Assembly: GCA_038025085.1 (NCBI GenBank)
Contig: CM076147.1
Span: forward strand, 34,076,766-34,140,765
DNA from: Tetragonia tetragonoides
Lineage: Eukaryota > Streptophyta > Magnoliopsida > Caryophyllales > Aizoaceae
Direction of reading: 5' to 3'
Length of the DNA stretch: 64,000 bases
Numbering within the stretch: position 1 is the stretch's first letter; every line of letters begins with the position of its first letter. The notes under the pieces are model-generated. The model ran no database searches. It was not told the DNA's origin and was given only the letters and a program-made list of their open reading frames with translations. The translations under genes were made by a program, and so were the position numbers. Below, piece by piece: positions 21,481-33,322 of the stretch.

Positions 21481-23063
21481 TTAGCATAGTTGAGTTACGA
21501 GAGTTGGATTTCTTTTAATTGTTTTTCATTTTCCAATTTTTCACTTTCCTAATCCTTCCTTTGCTTTTCAGAATCCCTTGACAAGTGACTAGCTCATCTA
21601 CAAGCCCAAGCAGGTAATGTTTGAGTTTCAAATTTCATGATCTGAGAATTTTAATTGGTTTCATATGAGAAATTGAGAATACGTCTTCTTTTTCTTTTAT
21701 TTATTTTTCAATTATTTCCTCTTTTTGTTCTTAGTTGTTTTCGGTTTGATCACTTCATGAATGAATTGAAGGAAAATAAGCCCTGAGAAGAGCCTCATCT
21801 GATATGCCTCACGATTAGTTAGGATTTTAATTTCTTATCAGTATTGGGTGTTTATTGTGTCATCTTCCTAGATTGATTTGTTCGATGGATTTATTTCTCT
21901 CCATACATATTTATGTGCCAATTTTACGAAGAAACCCTTGCTGAGTTACAGTTATTTGCTTCATTGCTTAGTTATTTGCTTTTGTTATGTGGATGAGAGC
22001 TTTCGTTATGGGGATGAGAGCTTTCACATATGATGTGTACTTTTATATAATACATACTATTGAAGTATTGATAACCCTTTAAGAAGAGTTGAGTGACATT
22101 ATTATTTATTTTTGGTAAACCGAGTGACATTATTCTTTGCAAACAGACAATTGTAACATATCAGGCATTCAATCCTGAATCACTACATATGTGTGGTTTT
22201 TTTTTCTTGGGGGGGGAGGGGGGGGGGGAGATGGGAAACATAATTAGGATTTCTGTAAAGATCTATTTTAGGAACTCAACAACAGAACAAGTGAGTTTCC
22301 TATGGTGCTACCTTCACTAGTATGCCTGCATCTATTTGAGAATCACAGTAGATGCTTATTTCAAGATACACCATCTGTATCATGGGGGGAGGGGAAGAAA
22401 GCAGTTTCAATCATCTTAGAGCCAATGTGTCTTTCTGCACGTGTATCAGTTTATAGTCTATACAGTTAATTAACTATATACGTCAAATGAGGTTGATCTT
22501 AAGATCTTTAAATTAACTTCTCGTGAGTCATGATCATACACAAGATATACAGTGAAAGGACTCCACTACATTTTGGCTTGCCCTTTTTAGTCACCGCCTG
22601 CTTTTTTTGGACTATTTTTGTATTAAGGATCCTTTGAGACACAAGTTGATTTGAAATGTTAAATAAGTTGATGTCTCTTTTCGTAAGTAATCATAGCCCC
22701 AAGTTTTAATTTAGAATTTTTTGTTTTTTAAATTGATATTTATGTGGGAAATATTCTGGGCAGATGAAAGGTCATCCATTTGATTTTAGTAACTCCGATC
22801 CCCAATGACAGTGATGAGGTAGATAATAAAATTCTTGAAAAAAAAGTTCAATCTAGCCTGCGTGATTCAAATTGTTCCGATCTTTGTTGTTGCACACTCC
22901 ATTTGGTGCATCTTATTATTATTGTTTATATTATTTTAAATTAACTTATATAATTGCATTTTAATTTAAGTTTCGTTTTTGCTATTATTTCCGTTTCCCA
23001 GAAGTTTATGTTATTTTTGTGCATTTTTAATTCCCTTTTTCGTTTAATTTCTGATGTTGGTAA
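21481..23063. other. Intergenic, no gene recognised
   Basis: This is AT-rich sequence with splice-site-like words but no supported exon. A G-rich run (22211-22229) and a short repeat (GGATGAGAGCTTTC, about 22003 and 22021) are the only structures noted. Confidence 0.4.
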
Positions 23064-23720
23064 ATGTTATGTTGTTTGTTCATTTCAATGAGTTTTGTTT
23101 CCGTCACCGTTGTCGGAAACAACACTACCGACGTCGCCTACGGCCTCTTCCTCTGCCGTGGGGACCTCGACACCCGTGCGTGTGGTGACTGCGTGACCAC
23201 AGCCACCACCACAGACATACCCCGAAAATGTCCCATGGTCAGAAAGGCTGTAATCTGGTACGACGAGTGCATGATAAGGTACTCTGATAAGCCCTATAAC
23301 TCTAATCTAATGTTAACAGAACCGGATTACATTCTACAAAGGAACGTCCACAAGACCGCGAGTACAGCCGGGTTTCCAAAAATATGGAATGAGACCATGA
23401 ATGAGGTGGCTGTCCAAGCAGCAAATGCCAGCTTATCGACGATGAAGCCGAATTTTGCGACAGCGAAGGCGAACATTACGAGCTCAGCGAGCCTGTATGC
23501 GTTGGGACAGTGTATGCTGGACTTACCCACCTCGGAATGTAATGAGTGTTTAATGGAAGCTCTTCAGCACCTTCCGCTAAGTGATGGTGCTAGAGTACTA
23601 TACAGTAGTTGTAATATACGTTACGAGGTCCACCCATTTTTCAACTTGTCCACTGCTGGCTACTGCACTGTCTCAAGCTCTCACTCACAATTGATGGGTG
23701 TTCTTAAATCTATTAATTAG
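23064..23720 (+). CDS. DUF26/Gnk2-type cysteine-rich secreted protein, N-terminally truncated (218 aa)
   Basis: Plant DUF26 proteins are apoplastic, cysteine-rich and often precede receptor kinases (CRKs). The C-x8-C-x2-C motif appears twice: CRGDLDTRACGDC (residues about 31-43) and CMLDLPTSECNEC (about 152-164). Domain 2 is complete (YALGQC ... CNIRYE); domain 1 has only its second half (YGLFLC ... DECMIRYS). The ATG used gives a hydrophobic start MLCCLFISMSFVSV that could act as a signal peptide, but base composition jumps to GC-rich near 23100, so this N-terminus is probably chance sequence at a truncation junction. No transmembrane or kinase domain follows before the stop. It is most likely a gene fragment; a functional short secreted protein cannot be excluded. 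No introns. Confidence 0.65.
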   Translation: MLCCLFISMSFVSVTVVGNNTTDVAYGLFLCRGDLDTRACGDCVTTATTTDIPRKCPMVRKAVIWYDECMIRYSDKPYNSNLMLTEPDYILQRNVHKTASTAGFPKIWNETMNEVAVQAANASLSTMKPNFATAKANITSSASLYALGQCMLDLPTSECNECLMEALQHLPLSDGARVLYSSCNIRYEVHPFFNLSTAGYCTVSSSHSQLMGVLKSIN

Positions 23721-25309
23721 AGTTTATGGAGGATAGGAGGGGCAGGGGGTATCCTAAAATCACTAACTTTCACAATTCTCTCTGATTGAAAGTTGCAGTC
23801 TTTGATGGAATTCTTCCTCTCTTTTTTTGGTTACTGTATTTTCCTTTACAGATTAAGTTATATGTGTGTTTATTGTGTCTATAGTTGCAATTAGGCAACA
23901 AAGAGAAAATGAGTAGTTCCTTCAAGATGAACTCGCATTCCTTGCACCAAGTCTTTGATTTAGTTTGTTCATGTTGGGTTTTGTGAACGAGTTTAGCTCA
24001 TTATGTTGAGCTGACGATTTATCGTGAATGTCTGAGGTCCGTTTGGTTCATATAGCTTGATGTTGTATTATACTATTGCGCTTCATATAAGCTCGAGTCT
24101 CAACTTTCTGGGTTGTCTCTTGTTTAGTGTCGTCACGAAATGAAACACGTCTTTCGATCTTATATTATAGGCATTGTTTCATTATTTACACATTTTGTGA
24201 CAATGGAGTTTAGGCGAAACTGTCTTGGGAGTCCTACAAATAACTGGTGCCAGTGAAGAAGATTGGTCTTGTAGAAGTCATGCAAAAAGAAGTCTGTTTA
24301 ACTAGCTATTTCATATAATAGGTAGAAACCTTTACATTCATGTACACCAGGGCTTACAAATAAGTAAATAACATACTTGGATGAGTAAGTTTTGCATAGA
24401 ACCGGTGTGGTTTTCATAATATCAAGGTATTGGGTTTGATAGAAGCTTCTTCGTGGTAGATATTTGGTCAGGAGCTGATTTAAATGGTTTTAGCTACTTG
24501 TTTCTTCTGCTGAGATTTTGATTAGTGGCAGCAATTTCTAACATAATATTTGATGTCATTTCATACGTATATATTCCTAATTGTTGAATGTTTTCATTTC
24601 CAGTACATTAGAAATATTAAATGGTAAGCGATCTATATAATCTGTCTATATGGTGGGCTGTCATTTGTTCCTTAATATAAAAAGGCCAGCTGAAATCCAA
24701 CAACAAAATGCAAAACCCACAAGAAAATCGCAACTTGAACCAATAAAACCTACAAGAAAAAATAGCTGAAAATCAGAGAAGCCCAAAACAGAACCACAAG
24801 GGGAGAAAGAAAGGGGAAATTGCCCAAATTGGTATTGTATTGAAGCCATTGATGACCGCTTTGCCATCTTTGTATATGCTAAAGAAGAAGAAGAATTTAT
24901 GGAGCAGTTCAGAATCAGAGTATTTGACACGTCATTGGAAGCTATGGCTATGGCCTCTATCAGTGTTATTGAGACTGGGGTGGAGTTTGGGAAAAATGCC
25001 ACGTTATAAAAATTTCAAGACTTTCAATTGAACGCCCCTGGCTGGAACCAAAGAGGATAGGGAGAGATAAATGCCCCTAACCCATTTGATTTTATTTTTG
25101 ATTTATTCCCCACCCAAAATTTGTGCCAGCACATCATTACTGTAACGGAGCTGACCGACGTTTGGTTGAGGTCCTTAAACCAGAGAAAAAATAGTTCAGG
25201 TCCTCAAACCAATTTTTTGGGATAGTTCAGGTCCTTTTTACCCAGTTAACTCGTTCTTTGTCAGAGTGCGCATGAAAGTCATGAACATCAATTTTTTGAA
25301 TGTTCATGG
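23721..25309. other. Intergenic, no gene recognised
   Basis: AT-rich sequence. A phrase near 25165-25235 is repeated imperfectly (AGTTCAGGTCCT(C/T)AAACC), which resembles a transposon end, but no element could be delimited. Frames at 24660-25030 have no recognised similarity. Confidence 0.35.
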
Positions 25310-25436
25310 TGTGGAATAAGTGCTGCAGTTGGCTTGATAACAGTAAGAGTATGTACAAAGCCTAGAAGAAAATTGTTGTTGCTTGCTTGGCAGCCATGGT
25401 CTATCACACTTGGATAGAAAGGAATCAAAGAGTTTT
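25310..25436 (+). mobile_element. LINE ORF2 tail remnant, cut by the Copia insertion
   Basis: The + strand encodes LAAMVYHTWIERNQRVF (about 25388-25436), the familiar C-terminal segment of plant L1 ORF2 after the zinc-binding region. It stops abruptly at the first base of the Copia LTR. Confidence 0.6.
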
Positions 25437-26906
25437 TGTTGGGTTCCTGGTTTTGATGATAACAAACAAAGTGTCCTTATCTATGTGTGAACTAACTATG
25501 ATGGCAGGTTGACTTAAGGATGCAAGAAGGTACAATGCTCAAAGCATGACTGCTCATGAAGATGCTTGGATCCTAACTAGACATGAAGGCAATGTAATGT
25601 AGTTAAGTGCATTTGTCATTAGTCTTTATGTACTATGCTTGACTAGTTAGCAAGAGTCTAAATTGATCATGACAAGGGAACAAGGTTGTAGGACTGAGTG
25701 CATGCGTCTATGAGTACAGGGGAGCATTCTTGTGAACCCTATTCTCTAGGACCAGCACTGCAGCTTGAAAGAACCAAAGGGGAACAACGAGTTGGACCCT
25801 GTTCCTTCTAAGCTGTGTATCTGGACGAGTTTGCATAATATCGTATTTATTATTTCTACGAATATTTTGTGTATTATCTTTTTAGATATTCACACAAATA
25901 TTCTTTTGAAGAAATATATTTTATTTTGGAAAAATAAATATTGCAAAATCGTGTTTTGAACAGAAAAGTATTTTATTTTGAAAAGGGATTATCTTAGAAA
26001 AAGTATTTTACTTAATGGCCAAGTTTATTGTTTAAGGTAAGTGAATTATCTTTTGGAATATTTCTAATTATCTTTTAGAGAGTATATTCTGATAAATCAC
26101 TTGCTAGCTAGCCTAGATTTTCTGTTAAGGTATTTGGACGGTTTTATAGTATAGGACGAGTTAAGGAAAGATCATTGATCTTTACTTAAACTATATCCTA
26201 TCTTTTGAAGATCTTATCTTTTATATTCTAAAGAGATTTAATCTAATTGGACTGAGCTTTTAGGCATGCCTATATAAGGCGCCTGGTAGGCTCAGTTGAA
26301 GGGTTAAGCTTTGCGTGCATTATTGAGATCAGAATCATTTGTGCAAAGCGTTCATTCGTCCAAACCAGATACGTCCAGTACTCACAAGAACAACCTTGAA
26401 CCCTGTTCCCTGTCCTGGTCAGTTTGAGTTTTTGCTTAGATTGGTCATTGCATAATAGGTTTTCTGTGGTCTTATTTTGCTTAGTATTGAAGCGTGTAAT
26501 AGGACAAACAATCTGGTTATTTGTAATTGCTCTAGCTTAGTGACAAGCGTAGAGTTTCTCTCAGGTCAGTGTGTGACTTGGAGAGATAACGCATCAGTGA
26601 CGATGTGTGGTGGTGTTAGGGTACTGTGTTGTATCCTGTGTTTTGGCTCTAGTTATAAGAAAAATAGTGTGACAAAATCCCAAGTAACTGGGTCGTGGTT
26701 TTTACTCCTATTGAGCCTAGGAGGTTTTCCACGTGAAAAAAGCCTTGTGTTATTTACTTTCAGTCTTTACATTCTGTTTCAATTCACTGCGTAGGAACAA
26801 CGTCCATAACGCTGTTCCCTACCCTGTTCTCAAGTTACAAAACGCGAGAAATTGGAGTCACTCTATTCACCCCCCTCCCCCCCTAAAGTAACTTAGGCAC
26901 TCTTCA
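25437..26906 (+). repeat. 5' LTR of the SIRE-type Copia (1470 bp)
   Basis: It starts TGTTGGGTTCC and ends ACTCTTCA, directly before the primer-binding site. A TATA box (TATATAAGG) lies at 26271-26279, placing the likely transcription start near 26300. No second LTR is in the window, so age cannot be estimated. Target duplication is not testable. Confidence 0.8.
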
Positions 26907-26983
26907 GTTGGTATCAGATCTAGATTGCTCATTAAAAGGTTAACACCTTGAGTTTTTCCGCAAAAATGAGTGCACCCAGTTAG

Positions 26984-28081
26984 GTGAGGGAAGCACAAAC
27001 CATTAACCGTCCACCACTGTTTAATGGAGAGTTTTACTCTTGGTGGAAGAAAAGAATGGAAATTTTCGTCAAGGCTGAAGACTATGAGTTATGGCAAATA
27101 ATTCAGAAGGGAGATCTGGTTATAGAGCAAGTGGATGCAAAAGGAAAGACAAGCATCAAACCTCCAGAAAAATGGACCAATACTGATATGAAGCAGATAG
27201 AGAAAAATGCTAGAGCCGTCAAACTCCTACACTGTGGAGTTGATGCTAAGGAATATAATCGCATTCAAGGATGTGACACTGCTCAAACCATCTGGAAGAC
27301 CTTGGAGACTGCGTATGAAGGCACCTCACAAGTAAAGAAATCCAAAATTGATATGTTGATTTGGCAATATGAATTATTTAACATGGAACCAGCAGAGACT
27401 ATCAAAGACATGTATGCTCGGTTCAACAATATTCTAAATCAACTCAAATCCCTTGGCAAACCCTTTGATGAAGAAGATGTTGTTGGAAAGTTGTTAAGGA
27501 GTCTACCAGTAAACACTACATGGACACCTAAAGTGACGGCTATTCAAGAGGCAAGGGATTTGACCACCATGAAGGTTGAAGAATTAATTGGTAACTTAAT
27601 GACTCATGAGTTGCAAATTAAATCTAATGAGCCTAAGAGAGAAAAGGAGATTGCTTTCCAAGTGGATGAGATTCCTGAAGATGACCTAGATCTAAAAGAA
27701 GATGAGATAAGCCTTGTTGCCAGGAAATTTGCTCGCTTCTATGGTAATAGAGGAAGCTTCACTCAAGCCTTGTCAAATTCAGGAAAAGTTGGAATCTTCG
27801 ACAAGTCCAAGATCAGATGTCACAAGTGCTCAAGACTTGGTCACTTCAAGAACGAGTGTCCTGAGCCAAGTGAGAACATGCAGACAGAACAGCGTTCATC
27901 CTCCTCTAGAAAGCCAGAAAGGTTCACCAAAAGAGAAGCAAGATATGTGAGCATGCTGGCTGGTTGGTCAGACAACGAGGAGGATAATCCAGAGGATGGA
28001 GTGGAGGATCTATGCACTATGGCCAGAACAGATATTTCTTCTAAAGATGAAGAAGCAGAGGTAGGTATTCTTGAAATTTAA
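26984..28081 (+). pseudogene. Copia gag (365 codons) with a start-proximal stop
   Basis: Retrotransposon capsid polyprotein. It has the early motif PPLFNGEFYSWWKKRMEIFV, a UBN2-type capsid region, and a zinc knuckle CHKCSRLGHFKNEC (residues 279-292). The probable native ATG at 26966 is followed after five codons by TAG (26981-26983), which would block translation. From 26984 the frame is open to 28081. A gag tail continues in a new frame at 28112. Confidence 0.8.
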
Positions 28082-28111
28082 AGTCAAATTGCTTCTTGGT
28101 CTAGAGATAAA

Positions 28112-28627
28112 TTGCTTAAGATGGTACTTTCTGTAATGGATCAGTATGGAGAGTTAAACATTGAAAGAGATAACATTTTGCATGCTTACAATGACTCAAA
28201 GGAAGATGTAAGTGAACTGTTGGAGATCAAAATCAATTACGAAAAAATGTTAAAAATCTTGAAAAAGAAAAATAAAGATCTCAAAGAAACAGTATGTAAA
28301 ATGGAGGAAACAAGGTCCATCCTTGAAAGTAAATGTTTATCTCTTGAGACTGATTTATCTAAGAAAGCTACTGAGACATTCGAACCTATATATGTGTGTG
28401 ATGAAACTGGCCTAGATGAGTTAAAATCTGAATGTGAAATTCTTAGGATTAACTTGGAAAAGGAACTTGAAAAATCTAAGGATTATAAAGGCAAGTTGGA
28501 TAAGGTTCAAGAAGAACTAGTTCGTCTTAACAAATGGACTAGTTCATCTCAAGCCTTAAAATGGATAAATAATCATCACAATAGGTTTAAAAATGGTCTA
28601 GGAAGAAAACCTAAGAAGGATGATTAG
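28112..28627 (+). pseudogene. Coiled-coil extension of Copia gag/pol (171 codons)
   Basis: A highly charged coiled-coil (LEIKINYEKMLKILKKKNKDL, LDELKSECEILRINLEKEL), the region that follows the capsid in SIRE-lineage elements. The frame is separated from gag by a stop and from the downstream zinc knuckle by the stop at 28625. Binding partners are unknown. Confidence 0.65.
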
Positions 28628-28649
28628 ACTCCAAACACCAAATATGTTG

Positions 28650-30057
28650 GATTGAAATATAACAGACTCTGCTGGCATTGTGGACAAGGTGGTCACTACA
28701 GGTACGAATGCCAGAAGAGAACTAGGTCTGTTGCCAAGAATAAGCAACATGTAAAACAAGTCTGGATGAGAAAAGACAGAGTTAAAAATAATTCTGAAAA
28801 AAGGGAGCCCAAGCAAGTGTGGGTTCCTAAAACTAACAAGTGACTCTCATTGCAGGCTAAAGTGAAAGAGAGCAAGCCATGGTATGTGGACAGTGGCTGC
28901 TCAAGGCACATGACAGGAGAAAAATCTGTATTTCTTTCACTCACAGCCTATGAAGGTGGAAGTGTGACTTTTGGTGACGACCAAACAGGTGAAGTGGTTG
29001 GCATAGGTAAGGTTGCATAGTTGCGAATCACAAAACAAATAATATGGTGCTAGAGGAAAAGCGGCACAAGAATGTTTACAAAGTTGATGTAAATAAGCTT
29101 TCTAGTAACTCTCTAACATGTCTCAGTGCTATTGAAATCGATGTCTCATTGTGGCATAGACGGTTTGGACATGTAAGTCTCAATACCTTGAACAAGCTAG
29201 CATCACAGAACCTTGTCATTGGTTTACCTAAAATCAAATTTAAAAGTGATGAGTTATGTGGTGCTTGTGCTAGAGGTAAACAGGTAAAGTCTTCTTTTAA
29301 GACAAAGAACATGGTAAGTACTTCACGACCTCTTGAACTTCTACACATGGATCTTTGTGGTCCTATGAGAGTTCAAACTCGTGGAGGAAGAAATTATGTG
29401 TTTGTTATTGTAGATGACTATTCTAGATTCACATGGAACCTGTTGCTTGTTTCCAAAAATGAAACTTTTGATGTGTTTGAAATCTTTGCTAACAGAATGC
29501 AGAAACAGGTTGGAGCTGATATATTATCTCTAAGGTATGATCATGGCACAGAGTTTGATAATGACAAATTCATAAACTACTGTACATGTGCTCAACATGG
29601 CATTGACCACAACTTCTCTGCCTCAAGGACTCCCCAACAGAACGGGGTAGTTGAAAGAAAGAACAGAACCCTGGAAGACATAGCTAGAACCCTGTTGCTA
29701 GCTAGTGATCTTCCTAGGAACATGTGGGGAGAAGCTGTCATCACAGCTTGCTATATCATAAATCGTGTCATGCTAAGGCCCATTTTGAGAAAGACACCCT
29801 ATGAATTACTCAGAGGAAGAAAGCCAAACATTTCCCACTTTAGAGCTTTTGGTTGTAAATGCTATGTACATAACAACGAAAATACTAACCTGGGAAAATT
29901 TGATGCTAGGAGTGATGAGGCTGTCTTTGTAGGTTATGCTCCTCAGAGCAAAGCATACAGGGTCCTTAACAAGAGAACTCAGAAAGTTGAGGAAAGTGTC
30001 CATGTTGTGTTTGATGAATCTAATGCTAGTTTTGAGTCATTGCTGCAGGATAAATAA
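28650..30057 (+). pseudogene. Copia zinc knuckle, protease and integrase remnants
   Basis: Order: CWHCGQGGHYRYEC (zinc knuckle, about 28674); aspartic protease WYVDSGCSRHMTG (DSG at 28889-28897); stops near 28843 and 29018; GAG-pre-integrase SLWHRRFGHVS; integrase core with Asp in LLHMDLCGP (about 29345), Asp in RYDHGTEF and Glu in NGVVERKNRTL. The frame 29044-30057 (337 codons) is open. The expected segment between protease and pre-integrase seems to be deleted around 29020-29040. After 30057 come a (GAA)n tract (30088-30132) and the truncation point. Confidence 0.8.
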
Positions 30058-30087
30058 GACTTCCCAATTGGCCTTGCACCAGAAAGG

Positions 30088-30132
30088 GAAGAAGAAGAAG
30101 AAGAAGAAGAAGAAGAAGAAGAAGAAGAAGCC
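30088..30132 (+). repeat. (GAA)n microsatellite
   Basis: About 14 GAA units inside the decayed Copia linker between integrase and the missing reverse transcriptase. Confidence 0.85.
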
Positions 30133-30250
30133 TCAGGAGAAACAGGTAATGCTGTGGAGGACGAAACAGGGTCTACACCTCCACGAGTCCACACAATGGA
30201 CTCAGGGGGAACAAATACTCCTGATATGGGAACAACACCCATAGTGATTC

Positions 30251-31055
30251 TACATTTCTAAATAGTGACCCCCATTTTTCTACGAGTTGGTCTCACACAA
30301 GACTTACTCGCTCGATCTAGAAACACTTTTAGAAAACAGGGCTTAGTAAAGACAATCAAATTAATTAGAGATTCATTATTATTATGAAGTTTTTCTTATT
30401 CAAATCTTCTTTCATGTAACGAATACAATTCTTGGCACCAAGCAAGAAAGCCATTGGTGTTGACTCTCAAATTGATCTCATTATTGTTTTAGGTATCTTT
30501 CCACCCTCCCCACGCCAACTTCCACTCTCACTCCCACCAGGCCACCACTACCTACTACAACCATACAAAGATTAATTTGGACTAAAACAAAATGAAAAAG
30601 AAAAGTTGGAAGGAAACAATTTTAGCTAGAAAACGCGTTTTGGCAGCTAACAAACATGCACCTTGCTTAATGGTCGGATGACCAAATACTCTTTAATAAA
30701 TAAAAAATAAAAATATTATATCTATTATCTTATCCGATAAGTCTTATTTGAGACCAACTCACAATAAAAATAATACTTAATCCGTTTCACCAAGATATTT
30801 ATACTTTATTTTTCAAGGTCAAAGTTCACAAATTTTGACCATGAATTACTAAAAAACTACAAAAATTTATAATGTAAAAATGCTTTTGTTAGATTCATTT
30901 TAAAGAATACTATTGAAAAATTATAATTTTATAATTTATATATGTATAAACTTACAATTATCTTCGGTCAAAGTAGTGCATTGGAGACCGTGAAAAAACA
31001 AATGTAAACATCTTCAAAAAAACGGAGGGAATATTCCCTCCTATTTAGAAATGTA
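30251..31055. mobile_element. Possible 0.8-kb inverted-repeat element at the Copia truncation
   Basis: TACATTTCTAAATAG (30251-30265) is exactly inverted as CTATTTAGAAATGTA (31041-31055). The region contains GAGTTGGTCTCACACAAGAC, a word shared with other copies at about 40120 and 48590, and a nested Stowaway-like MITE. No target duplication is seen, so the true limits may be wider (the right-hand similarity with 48.6 kb continues past 31055). Confidence 0.4.
30774..31033. mobile_element. Stowaway-type MITE
   Basis: Ends TACTTAATCCGTTT and, inverted, TATTCCCTCCGTTT, with TA at both ends, as in Stowaway/Tc1-mariner MITEs (consensus CTCCCTCCGT). Length about 260 bp, AT-rich, no coding capacity. 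Confidence 0.65.
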
Positions 31056-32640
31056 GGGGTCACTTATTATGACCGTAACCCTTGTTTCACTTCAACGTAA
31101 CCCTCGTCTCACCGAAAGTTACGGAAATACCATTTTATAGAAGTTTGTGTTATCCTACATATTATATACTACTCTGTGCTAAACCACAATAGAGAGTTGT
31201 TACAGCATAGGTGCAGTCCTTATTTCTCTCTATCTATTTCCTCCAACCACCTAAACTCCCCTGTAATCGATCTAATTGCCTAGAGAGAGACTAATCCTCT
31301 AATAAAATTTAGAGGACTGCACCTCTGTTGTTCCTTCAAGAGCGGCAAAGGATCCTCACCCAGAGAGTTGTGGCCACTGGTCCTATTAGTTAATAATTTA
31401 AAAAATGAAAAAAAAAATTGATTAATTAAAATTTGTGTGAGTATATGCTTGAACATTACCTGCTTCAAGGAAGGTGATGGTGGGAAAATTGAGATAGAAT
31501 ATTTTAATGAGTCACTAAACATACTGAAACATACAATTAACACTGACAGTGAAGGGCCATCAGAAATTTATTCCACATTTCCTGCGAGATTTCTGACTTG
31601 CTGAGTTGTTTTTGCAGTTACAAGTAAAGGCAATTCATACATATTTTAAAACTATTATGTGTATTTTTTGGATCGCCACTTTGATGATGAATTTGGTAGA
31701 AAGTTCATGACAAAGACAAAATATTTGTATCGATATGGTTTTGTTCAACTTATTTGTTAATTTATCTTCACTTTTTAGTATGGAACTTTATATTGAGTTG
31801 ATTGTGGTGGTTGGTCTAAGGATTTTGTGGTTGGACTTGACACTTCAGAATTCAGATTAAATATTTTAAATGAAAGAGCCAACTTTGAACTAGTATTACT
31901 TCAATTTGTTGCTTAATTTCCATTTACTAACTAAATTATGTTTAGTCTAATTTTATGAATTACTTATTTATTGAATTTAACCGCGTGCACATAGGGAGTG
32001 ATTTTGTCAAGACTATTAGTTTTTTAAAAATTGCTCATAGGGAGTGAGGCATTAAAATATTATTCGATCCTTTTCAAGGTAAATATTTCAAGTAAAAGTA
32101 CCATTTTCTTGGAATGTTTTGCCCATTTCTCCCCATATAGGAAAAATAGGGGTTAAGGGAGAGGAAATTAAGGAGAAACAGTGAAGTATATACAGAATAA
32201 AAGACTTACCTTGATGAGTTGTTTCATGCATGATGTGTAATAATGCAAATTCAATTTACCAAAATTCAATTTACAAATTTGAAATAAGATTCATAAAATT
32301 AATGAGACTGATCACATGATCCATCTTCAATTCATTATTATTCAGATACTTCAGTACGTCAACCTGATCAATGCATGTATATACCACATCTCTTGCAGTA
32401 TCACATAATACAGTATAAATTATACTGCTAATCCAGTTCACATGCCTCTAAATTAGGAAAATAATGTTCATAAAATATTTAAAAACAAATAACAATAAGA
32501 TAATGATAATAATTGTACCCTATTAAAATTAAAAAAAATAATAATAATAAAAATTGAGCATGTAGAGACATGCCTGATATTTCTGTGAGATGTCAGGAAA
32601 CAGCTAAGAAATGCTAGCTTGTTACCATCTCTCAACTTCC
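31056..32640. other. Intergenic, no gene recognised
   Basis: A small fold-back lies at about 31207-31325 (AGGTGCAGTCC ... GGACTGCACCT). The rest is AT-rich with no supported exon. Confidence 0.4.
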
Positions 32641-32643
32641 ACT

Positions 32644-32650
32644 ATATAAA
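32644..32650 (+). promoter_or_regulatory. TATA box of the CML gene
   Basis: TATATAA lies about 130 bases before the start codon, giving an expected transcription start near 32675 and a leader of ~100 bases. Confidence 0.5.
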
Positions 32651-32776
32651 TGTTTAGAGCCAATAACAAAGGAAACACAAAGACATTTAATTACTAGTGA
32701 TTTTCTCATCTTAACATTTTATTTTAGTCCTAAGACTTGAGTTTTCTTACGGATCATTTTCATACTTAATATCAAT

Positions 32777-33322
32777 ATGTTAGGTATTCGCAAGGTTTAC
32801 CATTTGCTTATGGGCAATGTGGTTAATTCCTTAGGTGTAGTTCCACATTCATCATCGTCTCCTAGCTCGATTTCGAATCCTTCCCTCTCAAACCCTACAA
32901 GGCTAGTTGTTGATCAAGCCTACGACACGAGGGCAAAAGCATTAATCACTGTGTTTGGCATGGGCAAGGATGGCAAAATAGCAAAGGAAAAGGCATGCAA
33001 TGTGGTTAAGAGTCTGGGATTGGTCAAGGAGGATGAAGAAGATGAATCGAGCTTCGAAGAGCTCGAGGCAGAGGAAGTCCTTGTTGAGCTTGAGGAGGAA
33101 GACAAGAGAGCAAAAGAAGAACTTCTTCGACGAGCTTTTGTAGTGTTTGATGAAGATGGGGATGGTTTTATTGATGCAAAGGAGATTAAGAGGGTGTTGG
33201 TGTGTTTAGGGTTGGATAATGGGTGGGATATAAGTGAGATTGAGAAGATGATTAAGGTGGTTGATTTGAACCTTGATGGTAAGGTTGATTTTCATGAGTT
33301 TGAGTTGATGATGGGTTCATGA
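32777..33322 (+). CDS. Calmodulin-like Ca2+-binding protein (CML45/46-like), 181 aa
   Basis: A calcium sensor that should change conformation on Ca2+ binding and act on target proteins. A single intact exon; first ATG at 32777, with a TATA box at 32644. Two canonical EF-hand loops: residues 125-136 (DEDGDGFIDAKE) and 163-174 (DLNLDGKVDFHE), with Asp at loop position 1 and Glu at position 12 in both. Before them is an acidic linker (about 85-110), and an N-terminal part with a Ser/Pro-rich stretch (25-41). Length, intronless structure and the RRAFVVFDEDGDGFID context fit the CML45/46 group of probable calcium-binding proteins. No transmembrane segment is clear; the first 20 residues are mildly hydrophobic. 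One of the two clear host genes of the window. Confidence 0.88.
   Translation: MLGIRKVYHLLMGNVVNSLGVVPHSSSSPSSISNPSLSNPTRLVVDQAYDTRAKALITVFGMGKDGKIAKEKACNVVKSLGLVKEDEEDESSFEELEAEEVLVELEEEDKRAKEELLRRAFVVFDEDGDGFIDAKEIKRVLVCLGLDNGWDISEIEKMIKVVDLNLDGKVDFHEFELMMGS

Larger units (their letters stand above)
25437..30250 (+). mobile_element. SIRE-type Copia retrotransposon, 3'-truncated
   Basis: The 5' LTR is 25437-26906, then a primer-binding site (TGGTATCAGA, 26909-26918, complementary to initiator Met-tRNA), gag, a coiled-coil region, a second zinc knuckle, protease and integrase. Sequence ceases at about 30250 with no reverse transcriptase, RNase H or 3' LTR. The very long LTR and long gag with coiled-coil extension are typical of the SIRE/Maximus lineage. 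It is inserted in a LINE tail. It cannot move by itself. Confidence 0.85.

Noticed and set aside
30251..31055. Calling the 15-bp inverted repeat a complete DNA transposon
   Set aside because: No target duplication, and the similarity with other copies runs past the right repeat, so limits are not secure; listed only as possible.
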